NCBI GenBank assembly: GCA_003818505.1
Contig: RPRI01000043.1
Coordinates: forward strand, 1 to 34,318
Length of the DNA stretch: 34,318 bases
Reading direction: 5' to 3'
DNA from: Desulfobacteraceae bacterium
Lineage (GTDB): Bacteria; Desulfobacterota; Desulfobacteria; Desulfobacterales; RPRI01
This document shows, one piece after another, positions 8,303-17,024 of this stretch. The translations under genes were made by a program, and so were the position numbers. The notes under the pieces were generated by a model. The model worked only from the letters and a program-made list of their open reading frames with translations. It was not told the DNA's origin and did no database searches. Position 1 is the first letter of the stretch. Each line of letters opens with the position of its first letter.

Positions 8303-8317
8303 TCAACATCCTTCCTC

Positions 8318-8536
8318 TGAGCCCTTTGCATAACGCCCCCTTTTGCCCGATTACTTCGTCAGGCTCAAATTCCAGTCCTCGAAATACTCCATGAGACCTT
8401 TGCATAGCACCCCCTTTTGCCCGATTACTGTGTCAGGCTCAAATTTCAATCCTCGAAATACTCCAATGTATTCCTGCGGTTAAAATTTTCGCCTTCCTTG
8501 TACTTGGCCAAAATTGGACGTTCTTCAACGGTCTCA
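8318..8536. mobile_element. MITE-like element, family 1, copy b (with internal partial duplication)
   Basis: A full 144-bp element (8392-8535/8536) is preceded by the first 74 or so bases of another copy (8318-8391, left end TGAGCCCTTTG). The outermost ends are flanked by CTC (8315-8317 and 8537-8539), so one insertion followed by internal duplication explains it. It fills the gspM-gspC spacer: its right-end TCA reads as the TGA stop of gspM on the minus strand, and its left end stops just before the gspC ribosome-binding site. Confidence 0.88.
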
Positions 8537-9139
8537 CTCTTTGACATTTTTCATGATGCCCGAAACGGTGATATCAGCCCGCATTTGCCCTGGGCCTCCC
8601 GCTCCGGCAACGCTAATTCCAACCCTTTCCACTGTCAAGAAGAATTTTGGAGACGCCTCGATCTTGTAAAGTATATCCTTAAGCTGTCTTATTGTCACGC
8701 TGACGGTAAACTGGACGGGGACGCTGATGTATTGTTCAGAATCCTGTTTCTGAGATGCCGGTATCTGCATGCTCTTTATCTCGACACCGCTTCCGAGCGC
8801 TATTTCGTTTAAGGTATTCTGGATATCCACTGCGGCAAGAGCTGACGTGTTTCCGGTCAAAAGCATTGCTTCCGCCCGTCCGAGAGACTGGTTAAGAGAA
8901 ACAAGCCTTGCGTCAAGCTCACCCCGCTCCTTAACAATCAGCCGGTACTTCGCAATTCTCTTTTTTGTGGCGGCAATCTCCGCCCTGCCGGCCTCAATTC
9001 CTTCATATAAATGGAACAACAGGAAAGCAAAACCGAAGAGAAGCGGAACTGTCACGGCTATCAACAGGTATCTTCTCCTTTTGTCAGTGATGAGCTTCAA
9101 ATACTCACCTTTTAACTCTTCCCATGAGAGGATTTTCAT
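8534..9139 (-). CDS. gspM: GspM-like type II secretion assembly protein
   Basis: The protein has 201 residues from the ATG at 9139, which is preceded by AAGTAAGG at good spacing; a TTG 27 bases upstream (9166) is a weaker option. It has a short cytoplasmic N-terminus, one transmembrane helix (about 25-45, YLLIAVTVPLLFGFAFLLFHLY), a coiled-coil segment (about 48-85) and a ferredoxin-like periplasmic domain (PilO/GspM fold). It pairs with GspL in the inner-membrane assembly platform. Its TGA stop is formed by the terminal bases of the adjacent MITE, so the native C-terminus may have differed. Identification rests mainly on topology, size and operon position after gspL. Confidence 0.82.
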   Translation of the reverse strand: MKILSWEELKGEYLKLITDKRRRYLLIAVTVPLLFGFAFLLFHLYEGIEAGRAEIAATKKRIAKYRLIVKERGELDARLVSLNQSLGRAEAMLLTGNTSALAAVDIQNTLNEIALGSGVEIKSMQIPASQKQDSEQYISVPVQFTVSVTIRQLKDILYKIEASPKFFLTVERVGISVAGAGGPGQMRADITVSGIMKNVKE

Positions 9140-9170
9140 AATAATCCTTACTTTTTCAAACGCCAAGGTG

Positions 9171-10544
9171 TTACCTTACCTTAAACCCTATCCTAAATTT
9201 TTCCTTGCCGTCCTTGCTCTTTGTAATTGGAGACAAAAAGGCCACATCCTTTAACAGAGGAGATGCCGCAAGAAGAGGAATCAATGCCGAGGCGGAATCT
9301 GCATGACCCTCTATGTCCCCCCCTTTATCTGTAATTGTGATTCTGTCAAGCCATGCGCCTTCGGGGATGTCTTTACTCAGATCCCGCAGAACACTCAAGG
9401 CAGGCACATGGCGCCGGTAAAGCGTATTTATGGCGTCAATCTTATTCTCCAATTCTTTTATTCTTGCCTGAGTCCGATTAATTTCTTCAACCTCAGCGCC
9501 AAGCTGTTTGATCTCGCTGTCAAGCTTGTCGGAAACACGTTTCTGGCGCAGGAGATTGCCTCCTCCCCAAGCAAGGATCGACAGGATCAAGAGACCGGCC
9601 AGAACAAACATAGCGTAATAACCGACTTTGCTGACCTTTTTTCGAAGACCGGCCGGGAGAAGATTTATACCCATCGGCGCCTTCTGTATCCCCTTCAAGG
9701 CGAGGCCGTACGCCGGCGCCAGGATATCCGACGGGATCCCCGTTCCGGAAAGCTCAAAAGGGCGAATACCGATATCTTCCCTTTCTTTGAGCAGTTCGAC
9801 CACGTTATCGGCGCCGGGCCCGCACAATACAACCTCCAGCCGGACTTGTTCAGGTCCGAGTGTTTTCCTGAGCAGTTCTATTTCTTCCAGAACAAGGCTT
9901 TGCAGACTGCCTGTATTTTTATCGATTTTCACATGCCTTGAGTAATTCAGAACCTTTTTTTTGACGAGACCCATCTCAAGATGTTCTTTCCCCAGACACA
10001 CAATGGCGTAAGTGTCCCCATTCGGTGCGCCTGTTTTGCAGGAAAAGTAATTGACCAATGCAGTGGAATTAATCTCTATTCCCGAGATTCCTGTGACTAT
10101 CCGGTTTTCGTTATCCAGGTACTGATCGATAAATTCCTTCTTAACGCCGATAAGAAGAACCTTTAATTTGTTGGCTTCCTTGTCTTCAGCAAGTATCTGG
10201 CAATCAAAGTAGATGTCGCCGACGGGAAGGGGTATATATTTCTCCATCTCATATTGTAAAGTTGTCCTGAGATTTTCTTTGACGGCAAGTGGCAGTTCAA
10301 TATATCTGAGCATTGTCAAATCCCGACGTATTCCCAGAAAAATATCAGCCGATGAAATCCCCTGTTTTTTCAGAAATTCATTTATAGACTTTTTGGTTTC
10401 TGCTGTTTTTTCAACAGGATCATCCTTCTCAAGGGGATATATGGCGTGGGCTGCAAGACAAAGCCCTTTGAACGATCTTTTCAGATGCACCAGGGAAACA
10501 CGGCTGCTCTCAATGTTTATGCCGACACTTGACTGAAAATACAA
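9171..10544 (-). CDS. gspL: GspL-type assembly platform protein (PilM-like plus PilN-like)
   Basis: The start taken is the TTG at 10544, six bases after GGAGG, giving a 457-residue protein beginning MYFQSSVGINIESS; the open frame extends to another TTG at 10571. The cytoplasmic half is actin-like, as in PilM/GspL: VGINIES and RVSLVHLKRSFKG, then LRYIELPLAVKENLRTTLQYE and EMEKYIPLPVGDIYFDCQIL. A transmembrane helix sits near residues 315-335 (VGYYAMFVLAGLLILSILAW), followed by a coiled coil and a PilN-like ferredoxin fold (ALSVLRDLSKDIPEGAWLDR). It recruits the GspE ATPase to the membrane and partners GspM. The 31-base gap to gspM fits the same operon; a short repeat lies between it and gspK. 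Confidence 0.9.
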   Translation of the reverse strand: MYFQSSVGINIESSRVSLVHLKRSFKGLCLAAHAIYPLEKDDPVEKTAETKKSINEFLKKQGISSADIFLGIRRDLTMLRYIELPLAVKENLRTTLQYEMEKYIPLPVGDIYFDCQILAEDKEANKLKVLLIGVKKEFIDQYLDNENRIVTGISGIEINSTALVNYFSCKTGAPNGDTYAIVCLGKEHLEMGLVKKKVLNYSRHVKIDKNTGSLQSLVLEEIELLRKTLGPEQVRLEVVLCGPGADNVVELLKEREDIGIRPFELSGTGIPSDILAPAYGLALKGIQKAPMGINLLPAGLRKKVSKVGYYAMFVLAGLLILSILAWGGGNLLRQKRVSDKLDSEIKQLGAEVEEINRTQARIKELENKIDAINTLYRRHVPALSVLRDLSKDIPEGAWLDRITITDKGGDIEGHADSASALIPLLAASPLLKDVAFLSPITKSKDGKEKFRIGFKVR

Positions 10545-10589
10545 AGCCAACCTCCATCCACTAATTTGCAAAATCTTTGCATAAAATCT

Positions 10590-10637
10590 GAATGAACTAC
10601 CCCGAAGCAGTGCTTCGAGGAATTCTTTTGATTAAAC
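10590..10637. repeat. Dispersed repeat family 3, short copy
   Basis: ATGAACTACCCCGAAGCAG followed by TGCTTCGAGGAATTCTTTTG repeats the sequence at 29213-29256 and the ends of the longer copy at 28471-28626. It lies between the gspK stop and the gspL start next to a TTTGCATAA fragment resembling the left end of MITE family 1 (10572-10583). Confidence 0.65.
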
Positions 10638-10654
10638 TTTGCCGGACACCACAG

Positions 10655-11671
10655 TTACGACCTGTATTCAAGACCATCGATCCACTGAATGATCTTGTAC
10701 CCTTTCCGGAGAGTTCTATCGATTTTAACCACGGCCTGCACACCCTGCCGGGTCCGGCTTTCATTAAGCATTCCCACCGACTTGATCGTATAATAAGGAA
10801 ACAGGCTCAACGTGATGTACGGCGAGATTGCCGCGTATACCTCGGCTCCGACAATGGAATACAGATCGGAGAGCGAACGGAAATCTTTTTTTTCCCTGTA
10901 TTTCATAATTGCCTGAACCGCATCTTCCGTCATACCCGGAAGAGCTCGCAACATTTGCGGCGAGGCGGCATTGATGTTTATCCTGTTAAAATCATACACC
11001 GTTCTTCTCTGGGTATCGCGTTCCGATCCCGTCTCATCATCCTGATAAACGGAGAGCATATCCTTAAGCCCGCCATAGAATATCACGGGAGTTACACCTC
11101 TGACTAGAAGCAGTTCCTCGGTCGATGTAAAATCGTCGTTCTTACATTTGTAAGGTTCGGGAAGAGAGAGATAATATTCATCTTCAGCGCCGTTTACACG
11201 GTGAAAGGTGTCTTTGTCGCGCCAATCCATAATGGAATCCACTATGATATTTTTTTCGGTATCTTCAATTTCAAAAGGTGTCAGCATCATCTTCAGCAGG
11301 GTCTCTCCGGCCCTGTTCAGGTTAACCTTTCCGCTTTCATTCTCTCTTTCCACCTTGAATTGACCATCTCCGAAAGGGGTCGCGGGAATATCGGTATTGA
11401 TTCTCCACCGGATATCCTCCTGTTCCTCCTCGCCGTCAGGAGCTTGCGACTTCCGGGGAATAAACTCATTTACTACCAGCTCTCCGACGGCCCGAAACAG
11501 CCCTGACACCGCAATATAATATGTCTGAGTCTCCTCCTTGAAGTTGCGGGTGATGTTTACTTCCGTTCTCATGGCATGGCAAAACTCGCCTGCAATGACC
11601 GCGAGGAGAGCCATGACCCACAGCACAAGGAATAGCGCAATGCCGCGCTCACTTTTAAGAATGCTTTTCAT
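10655..11671 (-). CDS. gspK: GspK, minor pseudopilin
   Basis: The protein has 338 residues. A type IV prepilin-like leader, MKSILKSERG, precedes the hydrophobic helix IALFLVLWVMALLAVIAGEF. As usual for GspK, the residue at mature position 5 is not Glu (Phe here). The large periplasmic domain contains a helix-hairpin-helix-like region (NINAASPQMLRALPGMTEDAVQAIMKYR) typical of the family (T2SSK domain). GspK caps the pseudopilus tip with GspI and GspJ and helps start pseudopilus assembly. The ATG at 11671 lies 14 bases beyond the gspJ stop. Confidence 0.93.
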   Translation of the reverse strand: MKSILKSERGIALFLVLWVMALLAVIAGEFCHAMRTEVNITRNFKEETQTYYIAVSGLFRAVGELVVNEFIPRKSQAPDGEEEQEDIRWRINTDIPATPFGDGQFKVERENESGKVNLNRAGETLLKMMLTPFEIEDTEKNIIVDSIMDWRDKDTFHRVNGAEDEYYLSLPEPYKCKNDDFTSTEELLLVRGVTPVIFYGGLKDMLSVYQDDETGSERDTQRRTVYDFNRININAASPQMLRALPGMTEDAVQAIMKYREKKDFRSLSDLYSIVGAEVYAAISPYITLSLFPYYTIKSVGMLNESRTRQGVQAVVKIDRTLRKGYKIIQWIDGLEYRS

Positions 11672-11685
11672 AAGTGCGCTACCCT

Positions 11686-12309
11686 TTATCCTCCTGCGCC
11701 TGCAATCACATAAATGGGGGGCTTCTTGTCATTCTCCTCGAGCGTAATCCTGACAGCCCGTGGAACCAATTCATCAACTGCCGGGTCCCAGCTTTTTTGC
11801 CATTTGGATGATTCTTCACCGGGCCGGTCTTTCAAGTATTCAAACACAATGCTTTTAACCGCTGGTATTAATTCGGTAAAATTGCTCTCGTCCGGGTAGC
11901 CCACGCCTGTCTTGTTGTCGGACAATGCAATATTCTTCTCGTAAAAGATAAGATGCTCTTTGTCTCCCTCCGTTTCCTGCTTAACGGCATATTTAACATG
12001 AACCAGGCCGAACCGGTTGCCGGGCGCCATGGGGATATGGGATACAAACTCTATGGACTTATCATCGCCCTTCAGAGAAGCCAGTTGTTGATCTCTACCC
12101 CGCACCTCCCTCACACAAGTTGATGCCAGCTGGCGCTTGATAAGATCCAGCACAACACGCTGCCGCTGGCGAATATCCACATCCTTTTCCCCTTTCTCCC
12201 ATGCCCGTATACCGATTCTTAAAGCGCCAAATATGATAACCACGATCAATGCCGTTATCGTAAGCGCTATCATTAACTCTAACAGGGTAAATCCCCGAGA
12301 CCTTTGCAT
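11686..12309 (-). CDS. gspJ: GspJ, minor pseudopilin
   Basis: With ATG at 12309 the product has 207 residues and a compact prepilin leader, MQRSRG, cleaved before FTLLELMIALTITALIVVIIFGAL with Glu at mature position 5. The frame stays open upstream to 12558, but those extra 83 residues come from repeat DNA (MITE family 2 at 12314-12492) and would bury the leader, so I reject them. The start codon itself lies in TTATGCAAAGGTCTC, the terminal sequence of MITE family 1, and its ribosome site is weak. The rest has the GspJ pattern (RQRQRVVLDLIKRQLAS ... ELIPAVKSIVFEYL). It is a tip component of the pseudopilus with GspI and GspK. Confidence 0.88.
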   Translation of the reverse strand: MQRSRGFTLLELMIALTITALIVVIIFGALRIGIRAWEKGEKDVDIRQRQRVVLDLIKRQLASTCVREVRGRDQQLASLKGDDKSIEFVSHIPMAPGNRFGLVHVKYAVKQETEGDKEHLIFYEKNIALSDNKTGVGYPDESNFTELIPAVKSIVFEYLKDRPGEESSKWQKSWDPAVDELVPRAVRITLEENDKKPPIYVIAGAGG

Positions 12310-12313
12310 AACC

Positions 12314-12492
12314 AGTTTCCATCCGGAAATGGCCCTTTTTGGCGATCTCTGTGTCAATCTGCGGGATTTCTTGTGCGACATACATTGCGTATGTCTCCGC
12401 GCAATCCCTTGATTTCCTTGAGCTTGCCTAAAATTGCCGATTTCCGAATTGGAAACGAAATAGTGTCTATTATTACTTTCCGGATGTACACT
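12314..12492. mobile_element. MITE-like element, family 2 (179 bp), between gspI and gspJ
   Basis: The ends are AGTTTCCATCCGGAAA and TTTCCGGATGTACACT, which match as inverted repeats at 14 of 16 positions. The interior (for example TTGTGCGACATACATTGCGT in this orientation) matches, in reverse complement, the sequence from 34172 to the window end. A remnant of one end occurs at 28660-28699. I found no clean target duplication. It has no plausible gene. The rest of the 12310-12582 spacer holds a second left-end fragment of MITE family 1 (about 12563-12582) immediately after the gspI stop. Confidence 0.75.
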
Positions 12493-12582
12493 AACTACTA
12501 TTTTAGGCTGAAGTGAGTATGCGCTTATGTTTTCCGACGGACAATTTTTCCGAAACATATCGAGACCTTTGCATAACGCCCA

Positions 12583-12978
12583 TCAGGGGTTATCCTTGCC
12601 CGGCTTGACCAGCTTTGTTGCGCTTATCGTAAAATGTTTTTCTCGTCCATCCGCATCCCACATGACATTCACGTCAATATTGAAAGCGCGAAAGGGTAAT
12701 CTGACATCTTTTGCTTCTTCAATATCAAGATGCCGGGCTTCCGCACTCCATCTGAAACCATCGTCAAATTTACCATCAATAACCCCCTCGTTGAGTTCTG
12801 CGGCAAGGAGTATTTCGTCCATCTTTTCTCTTGCATGGAATATGCCACGGGTATATTCGTCCGATAATTTACTCGATTTCAGGCCGCCTGAGAAGAGTTG
12901 CAATAAAACAACAATAGAGATGGCAAGTACGGATATGGCAATAAGCGTTTCTATGAGCGTGAACCCCCTGTTCCCCAC
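12583..12978 (-). CDS. gspI: GspI, minor pseudopilin
   Basis: The protein has 131 residues. Its very short leader MGNRG is followed by FTLIETLIAISVLAISIVVLLQLF, with Glu at mature position 5 as in other prepilins. The start is a GTG at 12978 that overlaps the gspH stop as TAGTG, indicating translational coupling. GspI nucleates the tip complex with GspJ and GspK. The body (LSDEYTRGIFHAREKMDEILLAAEL) fits the T2SSI family. The stop is followed directly by a fragment of MITE family 1. Confidence 0.92.
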   Translation of the reverse strand: MGNRGFTLIETLIAISVLAISIVVLLQLFSGGLKSSKLSDEYTRGIFHAREKMDEILLAAELNEGVIDGKFDDGFRWSAEARHLDIEEAKDVRLPFRAFNIDVNVMWDADGREKHFTISATKLVKPGKDNP

Positions 12979-13571
12979 TATCCCATTACCTCTGAAAGCA
13001 TCACGGTCCCGGTGATAAAGTCAACGTTGATTTTGTACTGTCTGCCTCGCTCATTGGCCACAGTTATCTCACCCCCGCTGCTGCCTCCGCCGGGGAAAAA
13101 AAAGATCCGAAAAAAACCCGAATTAAAATCACCCTCCCTGGATACCCCTTTTGCAAGTTTAACGCCTTCGGGCAGATTATAGGTCTTTAATACGCCTGGC
13201 CCGTCTTTCTCATCGTCCGGCGGTTTTATCAGCGTTTTGTCAGACGCTTCACGCTGGTTTATATGAGAATCCCCCTCCGCCAAAGGGGGGGTGGCGGAAT
13301 CGATAATGACCAGTCTGTTTTTATCAAAGTCAAACAGCGCTGCATAGGTTGTCTTTTCCGAAGCGGCGCGGCTCCTCACGTATCTCAGGGATGACGAGAT
13401 CTTTTTGGAGGCGGTTTTCAAATCCAGATTGCTCATGGGCCCCAACACTCTCGGGACCACAAGGGCGGACATGAGGCTGATGATTACCAATACTACCAGA
13501 AGTTCAAGAAGAGTAAAACCTCGAGACCTTTTCCCGGAGAGCTTTAAATATCCACCATTCGGGTCCGGCAT
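12978..13571 (-). CDS. gspH: GspH, minor pseudopilin
   Basis: From the ATG at 13571 (GGAG ten bases upstream) the product has 197 residues, with a leader ending SGKRSRG before FTLLELLVVLVIISLMSALVVPRVLG. The frame is open to 13805 but overlaps gspG and adds residues untypical of a prepilin; ATG at 13598 is a second candidate. The body has the GspH pattern (TASKKISSSLRYVRSRAASEKTTYAALFDF ... GGEITVANERGRQYKINVDFITGTV). The leader DNA contains AAAAGGTCTCGAGG, like the gspJ start region, and just upstream is a short repeat shared with 894-933. GspH sits near the tip of the pseudopilus. Confidence 0.88.
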   Translation of the reverse strand: MPDPNGGYLKLSGKRSRGFTLLELLVVLVIISLMSALVVPRVLGPMSNLDLKTASKKISSSLRYVRSRAASEKTTYAALFDFDKNRLVIIDSATPPLAEGDSHINQREASDKTLIKPPDDEKDGPGVLKTYNLPEGVKLAKGVSREGDFNSGFFRIFFFPGGGSSGGEITVANERGRQYKINVDFITGTVMLSEVMG

Positions 13572-13574
13572 GGG
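13537..13574. repeat. Short dispersed repeat, copy B (in gspH leader)
   Basis: GAGAGCTTTAAATATC and CCATTCGGGT repeat the sequence at 894-933. The copy overlaps the proposed gspH start, so its arrival may have altered the gspH leader. Confidence 0.4.
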
Positions 13575-13617
13575 TAATGGGCTCCGCCGACGGCGCATGA
13601 AAAACAGCACATAGGGG

Positions 13618-14049
13618 TTATTGACCGATATTTGTCCAGCTCGCAATATCTGTGTCCTCGCCTTCCCCCCCGGGCATTCCGTCTGCTCCCAGCGCAATAA
13701 TGTCACAGTCTCCGTGTTCGCCCGGCGATTTATATACATATGGTTTTCCCCATGGATCCGGAGGCACATCCTTCGGAAGATAGGGGCCATCCCATTTTTC
13801 CTCACCAGTCGGTTTCACCCTGAGCGCCTGTAGCCCCTGCTCCGTTGTCGGATATTTGCCTATGTCGAGCCTGTATGTATCAAGGCTCGTTTCAAACAGT
13901 GATATCTGGGCCTTTGCGGCTTTTTGCCTGGACGTTCCAACCTTCCCGAACATCCGGGGGCCTACCAGAGCAACCAGAAGGCCTAGAATAACCATGACAA
14001 TCAAAAGTTCAATGAGGGTGAATCCCTCTTCTTTTCTTATAGCTTTCAT
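13618..14049 (-). CDS. gspG: GspG, major pseudopilin
   Basis: The protein has 143 residues, the normal size. The leader MKAIRKEEG precedes FTLIELLIVMVILGLLVALVGPRMFG, with Glu5 of the mature protein present. The C-terminal part has the family signature (LDIGKYPTTEQGLQALRV ... GPYLPKDVPPDPWGKPYVY) and an acidic Ca-binding-type end (GADGMPGGEGEDTDIASW). The ATG at 14049 is preceded by GGGAGTG and begins 16 bases after the gspF stop; the open frame reaches 14082 but would overlap gspF. It polymerises into the periplasmic pseudopilus. Confidence 0.96.
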   Translation of the reverse strand: MKAIRKEEGFTLIELLIVMVILGLLVALVGPRMFGKVGTSRQKAAKAQISLFETSLDTYRLDIGKYPTTEQGLQALRVKPTGEEKWDGPYLPKDVPPDPWGKPYVYKSPGEHGDCDIIALGADGMPGGEGEDTDIASWTNIGQ

Positions 14050-14065
14050 GAACAACACACTCCCT

Positions 14066-15295
14066 TTAAAACGGCATTTCATTTATGCTGAATATAGCCA
14101 TCATCATGGATATAACGATAAACCCCACCACAACACCCATACAAAGAATCATGGCCGGTTCAAGAAAACTGACAAGTCTTCTTACCGTGTCCCTTGCCGC
14201 CTTCTCGTAATTTTCCGCAACTCTCAATAGCATTTCACCAAGTTTTCCGGTTTCCTCTCCCACAGTGATCATCTGGATCGCCAGAGAGGGAAAAATATCT
14301 ATCTCGCCCAGGGGCCTTGAGAGCTTTTCCCCTTCTTTGACCCTGCTGTAGACATTTCCAAGAGTGCCGGCAATCACCTGGTTGCCGATAATGTCCTTAA
14401 CCAGACTTAGGGCCTGCAAAATGGGAACCCCGCTTTCCGCCAGCGTTCCAAGCGTTCTAGCGAACCGGGCCACTTCTATCTTCTTGACCAGTTCTCCGAC
14501 GACGGGAAAATGAAGCTTGTAGTGATCCATCTTTAAACTGCCCGCGGGTGTTTTTATGTACCGTATCATTAAATAATAGATAACCCCTAATCCAACCAGA
14601 ATTACCGGCCAGTAAGTTTTCAGCGCCGCGCTGAATCCCAGTAAAATCCTGGTGGATAACGGTATGGCTTGACGCATGTCGGAAAAAATAACTGAAAATT
14701 TGGGCATTACGAAGGTTAAAAGAACGATAATTGAAATACCGCCGACCAGCACCAGGAATATCGGGTAAACCATGGCTGACTTTACATAGTCTTTGAAATC
14801 CTGGGAACTTTCCAAAAAAACGCCAAGCCTCTTCAGAACATCATCCAGAACACCTCCCGCTTCTCCTGCCTTTATCATGCTCACATAAAAAGAAGAAAAC
14901 ACCCTGGGATATTTTGCCAGCGCGTTGGAGAGATAACTCCCTCCCTGGATATTTTTCAAAACATCTCTGATGACATCCTTGAATATATCCTTTTCCGCAA
15001 CATCGATCAATATGGACAGCGCCCGATCCACCGGAACTCCGGCTTCCAGCAAAGTGGAAAGATCCTGTGTAAAGGCTACGACATCCTTGGTCGAAACTCT
15101 CCTGAAAAAAGAAGCGACGCTCTTTGCCAGATCCATATCCGGCCCGATGCGATTTCTTTTCGCCAGGCTGATCCTTATGGGGATATATCTCATGCGCTGA
15201 AGGGCGGCTACCGCTTCTTTCTCTTCTGCGGCTTCCAGGGTTCCTGTAACAAGTTTACCCGCGGGATCTGTTGCTTTGTATGAATACGTGGCCAT
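14066..15295 (-). CDS. gspF: GspF, inner-membrane platform protein
   Basis: The protein has 409 residues. The N-terminus MATYSYKATDPAGKLVTGTLEA is typical of GspF. Two T2SSF domains (about 70-195 and 275-395) each begin with a soluble helical bundle containing F-x2-L-x-L-E-x-G-V-P (VAFTQDLSTLLEAGVPVDRAL) or its partner (FARTLGTLAESGVPILQAL). Three transmembrane stretches are visible (about 170-190, 215-240 and 375-400). It couples the GspE ATPase to pseudopilus growth. Its ATG follows the gspE stop by a single base. Confidence 0.96.
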   Translation of the reverse strand: MATYSYKATDPAGKLVTGTLEAAEEKEAVAALQRMRYIPIRISLAKRNRIGPDMDLAKSVASFFRRVSTKDVVAFTQDLSTLLEAGVPVDRALSILIDVAEKDIFKDVIRDVLKNIQGGSYLSNALAKYPRVFSSFYVSMIKAGEAGGVLDDVLKRLGVFLESSQDFKDYVKSAMVYPIFLVLVGGISIIVLLTFVMPKFSVIFSDMRQAIPLSTRILLGFSAALKTYWPVILVGLGVIYYLMIRYIKTPAGSLKMDHYKLHFPVVGELVKKIEVARFARTLGTLAESGVPILQALSLVKDIIGNQVIAGTLGNVYSRVKEGEKLSRPLGEIDIFPSLAIQMITVGEETGKLGEMLLRVAENYEKAARDTVRRLVSFLEPAMILCMGVVVGFIVISMMMAIFSINEMPF

Positions 15296-15296
15296 A

Positions 15297-16814
15297 TTAT
15301 TTCTCGAGAGTTACCCTCAAAACCTCTGAAATGGTGGTGATTCCCTTTTTGACCTTGTTCCAGCCATCCTGCCGCAATGTCAGTATCCCTTTATTCATCG
15401 CCAAATCTTTGATCTTTTCGGTGCTGGACTTCGCAATAATTTCTTTCCTGATGTCGTCATCCACGGGCAGATACTCGAAAATTCCTATTCTTCCTTTGAA
15501 TCCGGTATGCTTGCATTCTTCACATCCCTCTCCCTCGAAAAACTCGATTCCGCTGACTTTGTCAGGGCTTAAATTCATTGTCTTCAAGAGCTTTTCCTCA
15601 GGCTCGACCCGTTTCCTGCAATGAGGACAGATAACCCTGACAAGCCTTTGGGCCAGGATTCCCAGCAGCGTGGAACTAAGGAGAAAGTTCTCCACACCGA
15701 TATCAAGCAATCGGGTTATGGCGCCTGCTGCGTCGTTAGTGTGCAGGGTGCTGAAAAGCAGGTGACCCGTGAGAGCGGATTGAATAGCTGTCTCTGCGGT
15801 CTCTCTATCCCTGATTTCTCCGACAAGTATAATGTCGGGATCCTGGCGCACAATGGAGCGAAGGCCATTCGCGAAGGTCATGCCGATTTTTGTATTAACC
15901 TGGATTTGATTGATGCCTCTCAGCAGATATTCCACCGGTTCTTCAAGCGTAATAATTTTAGTCTTAGGTGAGTTTATCTTTGCAAGGGTGGTGTACAGCG
16001 TAGTCGTTTTGCCGCTTCCTGTTGGTCCGGTAACCAGTATCATCCCATAAGGCTTTGATATCAGATCTACATATTGCGGAAGCAGATCTTCAGGAAGACC
16101 GATCTTTTCGAGATCAAGAATTAAAGCATCTCTATCCAGTATCCTCATCACAAGGCTCTCTCCGAAGATGGTGGGCAAAGTTGAAACCCGGAAATCAATC
16201 TCTTTATCCAATACCTTGAGTTTGATTCTCCCGTCCCTGGGAAGACGTCTTTCAGCGATATCCATTTTTGCCATGATCTTTACCCTGGAAATTATGGCGT
16301 CCTGAAGGCGGCTGGGGGGAGATTCCACATCGTGCAGGATACCGTCTATGCGATATCTGACTTTAAACTCATTTTCGAAAGGCTCAAAATGAATATCGCT
16401 GGCTCTCATCTCCACCGCATTTAAAATAAGCCGGTTGACCAGCCTGATGATCGGGGCCTCAGAAGCAAGATCCCTCAGGTGGTCGGCGTCCACCAGCCCA
16501 TCAGAGGATATATCATCGGTATCTTTGCCTGCCGCCTGTATGATCATTTCCAGAGACTGACTTCCAGTGCCGTATAATCTCTCGATAGCCTCAAGGATGT
16601 CCTCCTCCCTGCCCTTGCATACCTCTATATTCAAGTTGCAGGCGAGCTTGAGGGTCTCTATGGTGTAAAAGTCTCCTGGATCAGCCATGGCAATTCTCAG
16701 AGTATCGCCATCCATCTGCAAGGGAACAAATCTGGACTGCTTCATGAACAGAACGGAAATATTGCCGATGACCACCGGTTTCGTGGAGTATTCCTGAAAA
16801 GATATGTCTGTCAT
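15297..16814 (-). CDS. gspE: GspE, type II secretion ATPase
   Basis: From ATG at 16814 (AGAAGG five bases upstream) the product has 505 residues. The N-terminal GspE_N region is followed by the AAA-type motor: Walker A GPTGSGKT (263-270), Asp box (IITLEEPVEYLL), Walker B (DPDIILVGEIRDRETA) and His box (GHLLFSTLHTNDA). A zinc-binding tetracysteine pair, CPHC (396-399) and CEEC (431-434), is intact, as in true GspE. It powers pseudopilus assembly from the cytoplasm through GspL. It is the first gene of the operon; MITE family 1 copy c begins 17 bases upstream of the start. No clear promoter could be picked in the upstream repeats. Confidence 0.97.
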   Translation of the reverse strand: MTDISFQEYSTKPVVIGNISVLFMKQSRFVPLQMDGDTLRIAMADPGDFYTIETLKLACNLNIEVCKGREEDILEAIERLYGTGSQSLEMIIQAAGKDTDDISSDGLVDADHLRDLASEAPIIRLVNRLILNAVEMRASDIHFEPFENEFKVRYRIDGILHDVESPPSRLQDAIISRVKIMAKMDIAERRLPRDGRIKLKVLDKEIDFRVSTLPTIFGESLVMRILDRDALILDLEKIGLPEDLLPQYVDLISKPYGMILVTGPTGSGKTTTLYTTLAKINSPKTKIITLEEPVEYLLRGINQIQVNTKIGMTFANGLRSIVRQDPDIILVGEIRDRETAETAIQSALTGHLLFSTLHTNDAAGAITRLLDIGVENFLLSSTLLGILAQRLVRVICPHCRKRVEPEEKLLKTMNLSPDKVSGIEFFEGEGCEECKHTGFKGRIGIFEYLPVDDDIRKEIIAKSSTEKIKDLAMNKGILTLRQDGWNKVKKGITTISEVLRVTLEK

Positions 16815-16830
16815 TTTAACCTTCTTACTT

Positions 16831-16974
16831 TGAGACCTTTGCATAACGCCCCCTTTTGCCCGATTACTGTGTCAGGCTCAAATTTTAATCCTCGAAATAC
16901 TAAATGTATTCCTGTGGTTAGAATTATCGCCTTCCTTGTACTTGGCCAAAATTGGACGTTCTTCAAAGGTCTCA
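16831..16974. mobile_element. MITE-like element, family 1, copy c (144 bp)
   Basis: Ends TGAGACCTTTG and CAAAGGTCTCA are flanked by CTT (16828-16830 and 16975-16977). It is in the same orientation as the other three copies and lies directly upstream of the gspE ribosome-binding site, between the operon and whatever promoter drives it. It would be transcribed in the 5' leader, where the inverted ends could fold. Confidence 0.88.
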
Positions 16975-17024
16975 CTTTAACACAAGAATTATTATTAAAG
17001 TTGGATAACAATATCTTAATTAAC

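Noticed and set aside
12310-12558. Long N-terminal extension of gspJ
   Set aside because: It is translated family 2 element; a prepilin leader would be buried and non-functional.
13599-13805. Long N-terminal extension of gspH
   Set aside because: It overlaps gspG in another frame and is not compatible with a prepilin leader.
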